IMG/VR virus record: IMGVR_UViG_3300021061_000047
Coordinates: 1 to 23,630 of that record
Origin: a virus
DNA length: 23,630 nt
Reading direction: 5' to 3' (one strand)
Shown piece after piece: positions 12,535-19,868 of the stretch. Under the pieces are notes generated by a model. The model made no database searches. It was not told the origin of the DNA and saw only the letters and a program-made list of their open reading frames with translations. How positions within the stretch are numbered: position 1 is the first letter of the stretch; every line of letters begins with the position of its first letter. Both the position numbers and the translations under genes were made by a program.

Positions 12535-13014
12535 ATGTCAGGACTCATTCAGACTCAAAGTGAAGTGATTACAGCAACGCCAACGATCTCAACCTCGATC
12601 TACGCATCGGGCGATCAACTAGGCGGTGTGATGACGATCACGAAAGCAATTCGCGCCGGCTCAGCTACGTCGCTTCTTCAGGCAATTACGATTTGCGAGA
12701 AGGGAACTCAGAAAGCAGCGATGGATATCGTTTTCTTTCATACGGACCCAACCTCAGTCATCACGTCGGTCGATAACGGTGTATTTGCGATCACCGCTGC
12801 AAACGTTGCTGCCTACGTTTTGGGTTATACGACGATCTCGACTTCTGACTGGATCACGGTTGGTTCTGGTGCTGTTGCGTCGGTGAGAAACATCGGTGGT
12901 CTTCATAAGCCAGTATCTGGGCAAGATATCTACGCTGCCGTGATCGTGCGCGGTACCCCCACCTACGCGAGCACTTCGGATCTAACTTTCCGATTCAAGT
13001 ATTTGCAGGATTAA
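12535..13014 (+). CDS. Putative virion structural protein, 159 aa
   Basis: This beta-rich protein is full of S, T, A, V and I (VITATPTISTSIYASGDQLG, then GVMTITKAIRAGSATSLLQA). It resembles small structural proteins that sit next to portal and capsid genes in many phages, where they are annotated only as virion or decoration-like. The ribosome site AAAGG lies 16 bases downstream of the portal stop. No enzymatic motif is visible. Confidence 0.65.
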   Translation: MSGLIQTQSEVITATPTISTSIYASGDQLGGVMTITKAIRAGSATSLLQAITICEKGTQKAAMDIVFFHTDPTSVITSVDNGVFAITAANVAAYVLGYTTISTSDWITVGSGAVASVRNIGGLHKPVSGQDIYAAVIVRGTPTYASTSDLTFRFKYLQD

Positions 13015-13015
13015 C

Positions 13016-13804
13016 ATGCAAATCGGATCAAGACGAACATCAACGAAAATTCAAGCGTTTTTGCCAGACCAGGTTTCAGGGATGGGACTTTGGATTGATC
13101 CAAGCATGCTTGTTTATTCTGATGCTGGAACGACCTTGGCTGTGAATAACGATCCTGTTTATCAAGTCGTTTGTCGAAAACATGGGCATGTATACTCACA
13201 GCCTACTCTTGCAGCACGCCCCACACTTATTACGAACGGGATTAACGGACGACCAGTTCTCCGGCTTGATGGCACGGATGACGTTTTGCTTGGCGACGCG
13301 ATGGTAGCTTCGTTGCTGAATGGGTCTACTGGCTTCACGGTTTTCGTAGTAGCTAAATCAGCAGCGTCGACGCTGGCCAGGTTTATTTACTGGTCCATTA
13401 CTGCCAATACGAATAATCGTTACTTTCTCGGACGAAGCTCGACCACTGAGCAATTTGCTTTCCGTGTTCTTGATGCTGACGCTGGCGTAACGATCTCATC
13501 GCCTGCCCGAAGCTACAACGGAACGAGCGCTTATGTGATTTCCCACTCGCACGACATTGCTAATCAAAGTTCTACGCTCTATCAAAACGGAACTGCCGGA
13601 GCTACCACGTCGTCGTCAGCCAACTTCTCAGCAGGATCTATAACGAATACTTCCTCAAGTACCGCGCGACTAGGCGGCCAGGGTGCGAACTTCACAAATG
13701 GCGATATTGCTGAAGCGATTCTCTACCAAAGAGTTTTGAGTGAGGCTGAGCGAACGAAGGTCACTCGTTATCTCGCCAGGAAGTTTGCGGTAACTATCGT
13801 ATGA
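13016..13804 (+). CDS. ConA/LamG-like lectin-fold protein, 262 aa
   Basis: The sequence follows the jelly-roll pattern of concanavalin A/LamG-like domains. It starts with GLWIDPSMLVYSDAGTTLAV, continues with RPVLRLDGTDDVLLGDAMVA and GFTVFVVAKS, and ends with GDIAEAILYQRVLSEAERTK, the usual last strand and C-terminal helix (V-T-RYLARKF). Such domains bind glycans or decorate virions. Ribosome site GCAGGA at 13005-13010. The gene sits between head genes and overlaps the next by ATGA, so it is probably a virion decoration or carbohydrate-binding protein; the target is unknown. Confidence 0.7.
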   Translation: MQIGSRRTSTKIQAFLPDQVSGMGLWIDPSMLVYSDAGTTLAVNNDPVYQVVCRKHGHVYSQPTLAARPTLITNGINGRPVLRLDGTDDVLLGDAMVASLLNGSTGFTVFVVAKSAASTLARFIYWSITANTNNRYFLGRSSTTEQFAFRVLDADAGVTISSPARSYNGTSAYVISHSHDIANQSSTLYQNGTAGATTSSSANFSAGSITNTSSSTARLGGQGANFTNGDIAEAILYQRVLSEAERTKVTRYLARKFAVTIV

Positions 13805-14097
13805 ACAGTCAGTATATCTATCGGGCTTTTGTGTTTGCAAATCTAGCTGATCAGGCAGAGATCGAAGAGATCTTAGGTGGCCCAGGAAATCTTTCGGTTC
13901 CATTGTCTAATAGTATCTTTGGCGGAGTGACCCATTACGGCTGCTCAACAGCGCTCACTGAAGCTATGAAACTAGCGCTTGAGGCGTCTGATGTTGAGTC
14001 TTTGTACCTCTATACCCAACCGATTGAGAACCAAACGGTGAGCTTCCAGGCAGTCTTAGACAGTCGGGGTTTATCAAGAGTTAACATTGAAGAATAA
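13801..14097 (+). CDS. Hypothetical protein, 98 aa
   Basis: This is a soluble alpha/beta protein with no recognised domain. It is translationally coupled to the lectin-fold gene (ATGA 13801-13804), which suggests a shared function in the virion or its assembly. Bases 14098-14135 downstream contain only the strong ribosome site of the scaffold gene. Confidence 0.6.
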   Translation: MNSQYIYRAFVFANLADQAEIEEILGGPGNLSVPLSNSIFGGVTHYGCSTALTEAMKLALEASDVESLYLYTQPIENQTVSFQAVLDSRGLSRVNIEE

Positions 14098-14135
14098 CCG
14101 CACACGATCCAGCTCGCACATAAGGAGGATTGCGA

Positions 14136-15068
14136 ATGGAGAACGTCGAATCGACTTCTTCCGTAACTCCTGAGACTTCAGCCGATAGCGCGGACACTCA
14201 GGGTACAGAAGAAAATGAAACCCAAGGACAGGCAACCGCACCGAAGACGAAAGAAGCTAAGCCCAAAGCCTCCAAGTCTGAAGAACTCACCGAAGAAGAG
14301 TACGAGGAAATCGCACTAGGGCAAGTCAAAGGCAAGGTACCTAAGACGGTTGCTAAGGCGATCAAGGATTATGAGCGCGGAATTCAAAATAAGTTCCGTG
14401 AAGTGGCTGACGTTAAGAAGCAAGCTCAAGAGTTTCAGAAATTCGCTAAGGAAAACCCACGCGAATTCATGAAACAACTCGGGATTGACCCGTATGAGTT
14501 TGCCGAGGCGACCTTGGCCGAGAAGATCGAGATGATGGAGATGACTCCTGAGCAAAAAGAGCTTCGGGAGCTTAAGTCTTGGAAAGAGCAGCAAGAAAAG
14601 GCCGAAAAAGAGGCCAGAGAAGCGGCTGAAAAGAAGAAACAAGAGGAAGAATACGAAACGGAGTCCAAGAAGTTTAACGAAACCTTCGTTAAGGCTTGGG
14701 AATCATCCGGTCTTCCGCCTCATCGCTACTTTGGACAATTGATGGCAGCAACCATGCTCTCTTCGCAAAAGCGAGGGGAGGACTTGCAGCCAGATCAAGC
14801 TGCGCTTAAAGTTAAAGAAGCTTTCTTATCTACTGTCGGCGAAATTGTTTCGCAACTGGACCCAGAGGGTATCCGGTCACTTATCGGGGATAAGAAACTG
14901 AAGGAACTACGCGACGCCGAAGTGCGGCGGGTAACCGAGAAAACGGCCCCGACTGCAAATTCGAGTGGAAGGCCAGAGCAAGGCTCTGCAACCAAACCGC
15001 GAAACACTCCTAAGAAACCAATGTCTGAAAAAGAATTCAGGCAGTGGATTGAATCTCATAAGCAATGA
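14136..15068 (+). CDS. Scaffolding protein, 310 aa
   Basis: This protein is very charged, nearly all helical and low in aromatics. It has a disordered N-terminal part rich in T, E and K, a long coiled coil (EKAEKEAREAAEKKKQEEEY region, about residues 145-175) and a basic C-terminal end. This composition, and the position immediately before the major capsid gene, are those of internal scaffolds that guide prohead assembly and are then released. The start at ATG 14136 has a consensus AAGGAGG at 14122-14128, so the protein is probably made in large amounts. Bases 15069-15150 after it contain an A-rich stretch but no convincing promoter. Confidence 0.85.
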   Translation: MENVESTSSVTPETSADSADTQGTEENETQGQATAPKTKEAKPKASKSEELTEEEYEEIALGQVKGKVPKTVAKAIKDYERGIQNKFREVADVKKQAQEFQKFAKENPREFMKQLGIDPYEFAEATLAEKIEMMEMTPEQKELRELKSWKEQQEKAEKEAREAAEKKKQEEEYETESKKFNETFVKAWESSGLPPHRYFGQLMAATMLSSQKRGEDLQPDQAALKVKEAFLSTVGEIVSQLDPEGIRSLIGDKKLKELRDAEVRRVTEKTAPTANSSGRPEQGSATKPRNTPKKPMSEKEFRQWIESHKQ

Positions 15069-15150
15069 ACGGCGCGCTCTAGCCAAGCACGTTTCAGAAT
15101 CTAAAAAACACTCCCGCAAAATTTAATCCAGCTCAGCACTAGGAAATACA

Positions 15151-16377
15151 GTGGCTGATGCTCCAAACACAGTTTCAACTCTCAATGGTCTTTTTAAAGA
15201 AGTCTACGGCGACGACATTGCTCAGGTCATTCCTGACGGTGTGAAGGTCCAGAAGCACATTCCGTTTGTCTCGAAAGAGAAGCAAAACGGAAACAGCTTC
15301 CACCAGCCGGTTCTTCTCGCTTACGACTCTGGCTTTACCCATGCTGCCGCTTCGTCTGGCGCTTTCACGCTGAACGACGCAACTGCAGGCGTGATGAAGG
15401 ATGCAACCGTCGTCGGTTCGCAAATCCTCCTTCGCGCTCAGATGGACTACGAAGCTGCCGCTCGCGCTGCTAAAGGCCGTAACGCCTTTGTCGACGCTAC
15501 TCAGCTTTTGTTTGAATCCATGCAAAAGGCTATGCGCAAGCGCCTTGAAGCTCAACTCATGTACGGAGCTGTTGGCTTGGGTGCGATCGGCTCGATCGCT
15601 TCTGACGTCATCACTTTCGCTACCGCTGATTGGGCCCCAGGACTTTGGGCTGGCAGCGAAGGCATGCTGATCGACATTTACGCTTCGGATCTCACGACCC
15701 GCCGCGGATCTGCATCGGTGGCTATCACCGCTGTTAACCTCGATGAGCGCAAGATCACGATCGCTTCTACCCCTGCAATGACTGCAGCTAACGACGTCGT
15801 GTTCTTCGCTGGCGCTAACGCTAACGAAATGTCGGGCATCCACAAGATCCTGACGAACACCGGAACTCTCTTCGGGATCTCGGCTGCAACGTACTCGCTC
15901 TGGAAGTCTTCGAGCTACGCTGCTGGCTCGGCTGCTCTCACCCAAGCTAAAGTCGGAGCTGCTGTTGCTCAGGCTGTGGCTAAGGGCTTGGACGACGACT
16001 GCATGCTGATCGTCAACCCAAAGACCTGGAACAACCTGCTTGGCGATCAAGCAGCTCTCGTTCGTCACACCGGCAAAGACGTGAAGGCTGTTGTGAACAA
16101 CGGTTCCAAGTCGATCGAGCTGTTCTCTCAGAACGGCAAGATCACGATCGAGCCGTCGCTCTACTGCCGCGAAGGTTTCGCTTACGGCTTGTCGAAAGAT
16201 AGCTGGAAGCGCCTTGGCGCATGCGACGTCACCATGAAGACCCCTGGCTACGGCGATCAGATCTTCTTCCACCTTCCTACGAAGGCTGGATTCGAAGTTC
16301 GTTCGTACACGAACCAGGCTGTGTTCTGCGAAGCCCCAGGAAAGAACTTCCTCGTTACGGGCATCGTCAACAGCTAA
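15151..16377 (+). CDS. Major capsid protein, 408 aa
   Basis: This is the shell subunit. It follows the scaffold, is 408 aa long, and has a typical capsid profile: FHQPVLLAYDSGFTHAAASS near the N-terminus, many A, G and T, and IVNPKTWNNLLGDQAALVRH, GKITIEPSLYCREGFAYGLS and KAGFEVRSYTNQAVFCEAPG towards the C-terminus. The pattern fits P22-like coat proteins of the HK97 fold. The start is GTG 15151 with AGGA upstream. Codon choice is strikingly uniform (GCT, TCG, ATC, AAG), as expected for a highly expressed gene. This also creates a 438-codon open frame on the opposite strand that is almost certainly spurious. Confidence 0.88.
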   Translation: MADAPNTVSTLNGLFKEVYGDDIAQVIPDGVKVQKHIPFVSKEKQNGNSFHQPVLLAYDSGFTHAAASSGAFTLNDATAGVMKDATVVGSQILLRAQMDYEAAARAAKGRNAFVDATQLLFESMQKAMRKRLEAQLMYGAVGLGAIGSIASDVITFATADWAPGLWAGSEGMLIDIYASDLTTRRGSASVAITAVNLDERKITIASTPAMTAANDVVFFAGANANEMSGIHKILTNTGTLFGISAATYSLWKSSSYAAGSAALTQAKVGAAVAQAVAKGLDDDCMLIVNPKTWNNLLGDQAALVRHTGKDVKAVVNNGSKSIELFSQNGKITIEPSLYCREGFAYGLSKDSWKRLGACDVTMKTPGYGDQIFFHLPTKAGFEVRSYTNQAVFCEAPGKNFLVTGIVNS

Positions 16378-16394
16378 TTGGCTGTGAATTGAGA

Positions 16395-16427
16395 GGGCGG
16401 GGGCGTTTGTTCGCTTCCGCCCTTTCT
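16395..16427 (+). terminator. Terminator after the capsid gene
   Basis: GGGCGGGGGCG (16395-16405) pairs over 11 positions (9 Watson-Crick, 2 G-U) with CGCTTCCGCCC (16412-16422) around a TTTGTT loop and is followed by TTTCT. It starts 17 bases after the capsid stop. The T run is short, so part of the transcripts may read through into the fibre gene. Confidence 0.75.
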
Positions 16428-16444
16428 CACGCAAAGGGTATCTC

Positions 16445-18001
16445 ATGAGCGCTACAGTTACGTTAAACGGAACAACGTACACAATCCCCACGACTCAAGA
16501 GACGAATTGGGGAACGCAGGTGACAACCTGGATTCAGGCTGTCTCTTCGCACTGTCTTCAAAAGACAGGCGGATCATTCACTTTGACTGCTGAAGTGGAT
16601 TTTGGCGCTACCTACGGCGTGAAGTCGGCTTATCTGAAAAGCCAAACTGCTGCCGGCGCAACCGCTGGCGCAATTCGATTTGCCAACACGGATCAGATCG
16701 TTTGGCGCAATAACGCTGACTCTGGAAATTTGATCCTAAAGCCTGACCCTGCCGTAAACGGCAAGCTTCTGTTTGATGGCGTAGCTCTGGCGACTGCCGC
16801 CGCATCAAGCCTTACTGCTTCGCGCGCTCTTGCAACCGATGGCTCAGGAAACATTACTGCTGCTACGACAACTGCAACTGAGCTTGGGTATGTGAATGGT
16901 GTTACGAGCGCAATTCAAACTCAGCTCAATACGCACACGACCAATATTGCCACAAACGCAACGGCAATCAGCGATCACCTGGCTGATACTGCCGACGCGC
17001 ACGATGCGTCTGCGATTAGTTTTGTTGCAGGTGGAACGATTGCCGCTACCGATGTTCAAGCAGCCGTTTCAGAAGTGGCGACCGATGCAGCAAGCGCTCT
17101 TTCGAGTCATGAAGCGGATACCACTTCAGTTCACGGCATCGCAGATACTGCAGCGCTTGCGACAAAAACTGGAACTGAAACGCTCCAAAATAAGACGCTC
17201 GACAATACAACTACACTCACAGTTAAAGACTCGCTGTTCACACTTCAAGATGATGGAGACACTACTAAGCAAGTAGTATTTCAGCTTTCGGGTATTACCA
17301 CTGGCACGACTCGCGTTATTACGATGCCAAACAGCAACGCCACTCTTTGCGGCATTGCTACGACACAGACTCTGACTAATAAGACGATTGACGGAACTGC
17401 TAACACGGTTACTAACATCTCCCTCGCGACAGGAGTTACAGGCAACCTGCCTGTTACAAACCTAAACAGCGGCACCTCCGCATCGTCTTCCACTTTCTGG
17501 CGGGGTGATGGAACTTGGGCATCACCAAGCGCTTCAGTCACAAGCTACAACTATTACGGGAAAATCACCGGAAATATCTACACGTACACGGCCACAAGCT
17601 ACGGCACAGACCCGTCGTCAAGCGCAACACCCACGCTCACGCAAATTTTCAACGACAACATGGGAACGGTTTCCCTCCCGTCGAACAAAGTGGGCATTAC
17701 TTTCACTGCACCAGTGACCGGAAAGTATGAAATTCGTTTTTCGTCGGTCATTAAGTCTGCCGACGCTCCCAACAACACCGAAATTCGTATTTACGACGGC
17801 ACGACTACTCATTGGGAAGCACGTGATTTCACGGTAGGCGGCTCTGGCTACAATATCGTGACTTACTCGGCGGATATGTCCCTCACAGCAACGACTTCTT
17901 ACACCGTGAGAATCGACGCAGCGGTAACGGGAGATCAATTCAAAATTGGCGAGAACGCGCCTAGCAACGCGATCTGGATTTCGCTGAAGAAGACTAACTA
18001 A
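16445..18001 (+). CDS. Tail fibre / receptor-binding protein with C1q-like tip, 518 aa
   Basis: This is probably the adsorption protein. The N-terminal part (TTYTIPTTQETNWGTQVTTW) resembles virion-attachment ends of tail fibres. Residues about 150-240 alternate short helices and turns (IQTQLNTHTTNIATNATAIS, DHLADTADAHDASA) as in trimeric stalks. Residues 245-360 carry LTNKTIDGTANT, GVTGNLPVTNLNSGTSASSS and TFWRGDGTWASP, common in collar/fibre proteins. Residues 365-518 look like a C1q/TNF-type jelly roll (GITFTAPVTGKYEIRFSS, ending in AIWISLKK), a typical trimeric tip. It follows a terminator and ends in a TAATG overlap with a lipoprotein gene. The exact receptor is unknown. Confidence 0.85.
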   Translation: MSATVTLNGTTYTIPTTQETNWGTQVTTWIQAVSSHCLQKTGGSFTLTAEVDFGATYGVKSAYLKSQTAAGATAGAIRFANTDQIVWRNNADSGNLILKPDPAVNGKLLFDGVALATAAASSLTASRALATDGSGNITAATTTATELGYVNGVTSAIQTQLNTHTTNIATNATAISDHLADTADAHDASAISFVAGGTIAATDVQAAVSEVATDAASALSSHEADTTSVHGIADTAALATKTGTETLQNKTLDNTTTLTVKDSLFTLQDDGDTTKQVVFQLSGITTGTTRVITMPNSNATLCGIATTQTLTNKTIDGTANTVTNISLATGVTGNLPVTNLNSGTSASSSTFWRGDGTWASPSASVTSYNYYGKITGNIYTYTATSYGTDPSSSATPTLTQIFNDNMGTVSLPSNKVGITFTAPVTGKYEIRFSSVIKSADAPNNTEIRIYDGTTTHWEARDFTVGGSGYNIVTYSADMSLTATTSYTVRIDAAVTGDQFKIGENAPSNAIWISLKKTN

Positions 18002-18129
18002 TGAAACTTATGAATGTGTCTTTAGTCTTAGTTGCACTGATTCTTAGCGGGTGCGGAACCTCTAGAGAGGTAATGAAGAATTGCGAGCATCTTGAGGGCG
18101 CATTCTACGAATGCGAGAGGATCGATTAG
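18001..18129 (+). CDS. Small lipoprotein, 42 aa (candidate outer-membrane spanin)
   Basis: A lipoprotein signal is clear: a charged start (MKLMN), a hydrophobic run (VSLVLVALI) and the lipobox LSGC with C18 as lipidation site. The mature part has only 25 residues with two more cysteines (C28, C38) and is charged. A tiny lipoprotein beside a TM plus coiled-coil protein (18216) fits a two-component spanin pair, although typical Rz1 proteins are proline-rich and this one is not. A superinfection-exclusion lipoprotein is the main alternative. The start is fused to the fibre stop (TAATG). Confidence 0.65.
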   Translation: MKLMNVSLVLVALILSGCGTSREVMKNCEHLEGAFYECERID

Positions 18130-18201
18130 ATGCATAGGTGCTTAGATCCACGATGGCTGATCTTAGCACTGACTCTAATTGCCATTTACGAAAGTAGTTG
18201 A
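18130..18201 (+). CDS. Possible single-TM microprotein, 23 aa
   Basis: The ATG directly follows the lipoprotein stop and has GAGAGGA at 18115-18121, eight bases upstream. The peptide has one hydrophobic stretch (WLILALTLIAIY, residues 9-20) after a basic, proline-containing start. It sits between the lipoprotein and the TM/coiled-coil gene, so a role in the same membrane cassette is possible. At 23 codons it could be a chance ORF. Confidence 0.35.
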   Translation: MHRCLDPRWLILALTLIAIYESS

Positions 18202-18215
18202 AGGAAGTTGAGTCG

Positions 18216-18506
18216 ATGAAAAAAGAAACGTTAGCAGCATTAAGCGAATCGACTCCGATCAAGTTTGGATTAGTCATCACTCTCGTAAGCCCACTGGTTC
18301 TGATGGTTCTTTGGGTGGGATCAATTCAAGGAAACGCGCAAGCTAACTACGTTCGCAACGATCAACGGATTACTTCAACTGAAGCCAGAGTGCAGAGAAA
18401 TTCTGATTTCATGATGGAACAATCGAAACTGATTATTGACACGAATACGAGATTATCGAGAATCGAAGGCAAAATTGACCTTCTGTTAGACAAGGGGAAA
18501 AAATGA
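18216..18506 (+). CDS. Membrane-anchored coiled-coil protein, 96 aa (candidate inner spanin or holin-like)
   Basis: One TM helix (about residues 17-37, FGLVITLVSPLVLMVLWVGS) is followed by a hydrophilic coiled coil (about 45-92) with few breaks. N-in/C-out with a periplasmic coiled coil is the topology of Rz-type inner spanins, and it lies next to a lipoprotein gene, although the usual gene order is inner then outer. The start at ATG 18216 has AAGGAA at 18201-18206; a TTG at 18198 is in frame but overlaps the previous ORF. It is coupled to the next gene by ATGA. Other membrane-anchored virion or lysis proteins are possible. Confidence 0.6.
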   Translation: MKKETLAALSESTPIKFGLVITLVSPLVLMVLWVGSIQGNAQANYVRNDQRITSTEARVQRNSDFMMEQSKLIIDTNTRLSRIEGKIDLLLDKGKK

Positions 18507-18754
18507 AAGAAAAACTACTTGAGATGTTGATTGAGAAGCTTCACTTGATGCCAGATGAGAAAAAAGAAGAAGGCGAGAAGCCTTCTCTTGAGTCAAAGCT
18601 CGAAGTCAAAAAAGAAGAGAAGCCACTGATCATCGAAGGGCTTGAAGAGAAGAAGAACGACTTGGACTCCGCTGAGCACGATCACGAAATCGGTGAGAAG
18701 TGCGGCGATGAGTGTCCGGTAAAGCTCGCTCTTAAGAAGAAGCTTGGCAAGTAA
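18503..18754 (+). CDS. Highly charged hypothetical protein, 83 aa
   Basis: The composition is dominated by E and K (about half of all residues), with an amphipathic N-terminal helix and a late HDHEIGEKCGDEC segment that could bind metal (H, H, C, C). It is coupled by ATGA to the TM/coiled-coil gene. No family is recognised. Confidence 0.55.
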   Translation: MKEKLLEMLIEKLHLMPDEKKEEGEKPSLESKLEVKKEEKPLIIEGLEEKKNDLDSAEHDHEIGEKCGDECPVKLALKKKLGK

Positions 18755-18774
18755 CATCAATCTAAAGGGGCGTT

Positions 18775-19728
18775 ATGTTCTATAACACCGAGGAACTGGT
18801 CAGCTCCGTCAAGCTTCGTTCGCTTGTGCCTTCGAGCCAAGCAACGTTTACTGATGCGAATCTGATCACGCTTCTGAATGAAGAAATGCAGTTGGCACTC
18901 GTGCCGGATATGCTGACGGTGCGCGAAGATTTCTTTCTGCGTCCATCCAGCGTTTCGCTCATTGGATCTGTCGCAAACTATGCAATCCCTGAGCGCACGA
19001 TCGGCAACTCCATTAAGGATGTGTACTTCGTTTCTTCGGGCGGAGACTATAAGGCTCTCAACCGCGCATCGGTTGAAGACTACCGCTTATCGGGTGGAAC
19101 TTCGGGCGAGCCAGGCGCTTACATCATCCAGGGTGACGAGATCGTCGTATTTCCGACCCCCAGCAGCTCGACTGGATCTCTTGAGATCTGGACGCTTCAG
19201 CGCCCGAATCAACTCGTTGCAACCTCTTCTTGCGCAAAGATCACAGCGGTTTCGTCTGTTGGCGGAACAACAAGCTTAACAGTTGATACTGATCTTTCTG
19301 CGACACTTGCTATCGGGCAAAAGATTGATCTTCTCTCGGCAACAAGCCCGTTTCTTCTTTGGGCACAGGACGTGACAATCACAGGAATCAGCTCAAGCGT
19401 GATTGAAGTCGCATCCACCGCGATTGATAACGGCGCTGGCACAGTATTACCGGTAGCTAATGATTACGTCTGCCCTGCTAAGAGGGCCAACATTCCGATG
19501 ATTCCTCAAGAGGGGCATCCTCTCCTTTGCCAGCTTGTTAGCGAGAGGCTCATGGAAGCGCTTGGTGATCTTCAAAAGCTTCAAGCCGCTAAAGTGAAAA
19601 CGCAGGAAATGCGCGCTCAATTCTTCAATATGATCGCTAACCGCGTTGAAGCGGACCCGCACCATGTTGTGAAAAGAGGCGGAATATTGAATAATCTAGG
19701 CTACCAAAGCCATACGATTCTGTCTTAG
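18775..19728 (+). CDS. Head-tail adaptor / connector protein, 317 aa
   Basis: The gene lies between the capsid region and the tail hub. The helical start (TEELVSSVKLRSLVPSSQAT, then FTDANLITLLNEEMQLALVP) and the C-terminal helix ending in NRVEADPHHVVKRGGILNNL match phage adaptor proteins that sit under the portal (P22 gp4-like position). The middle (about 90-240) is beta-rich. Ribosome site AAAGGGG about 6 bases before the ATG. The stop is immediately followed by a TTG (19729) that may belong to the next gene's start (see findings). Confidence 0.7.
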   Translation: MFYNTEELVSSVKLRSLVPSSQATFTDANLITLLNEEMQLALVPDMLTVREDFFLRPSSVSLIGSVANYAIPERTIGNSIKDVYFVSSGGDYKALNRASVEDYRLSGGTSGEPGAYIIQGDEIVVFPTPSSSTGSLEIWTLQRPNQLVATSSCAKITAVSSVGGTTSLTVDTDLSATLAIGQKIDLLSATSPFLLWAQDVTITGISSSVIEVASTAIDNGAGTVLPVANDYVCPAKRANIPMIPQEGHPLLCQLVSERLMEALGDLQKLQAAKVKTQEMRAQFFNMIANRVEADPHHVVKRGGILNNLGYQSHTILS

Positions 19729-19868
19729 TTGTCGGTAGGGAATCCGCAAGCTTCCCAGCTCAGAATGTTGGATCTCTGCAGGATACAGTCACCCGCTGTA
19801 CCGGGTTAACAAGCCAATATAATCCGCTCACACTTGCACCGGGCGCGCTCGTTCAGGCTGATGATTGC

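Noticed and set aside
15175-16491. 438-codon open frame on the minus strand
   Set aside because: It lies opposite the major capsid gene and results from that gene's uniform codon use, which avoids codons that read as stops on the other strand. The product is compositionally odd and the capsid assignment is strong.
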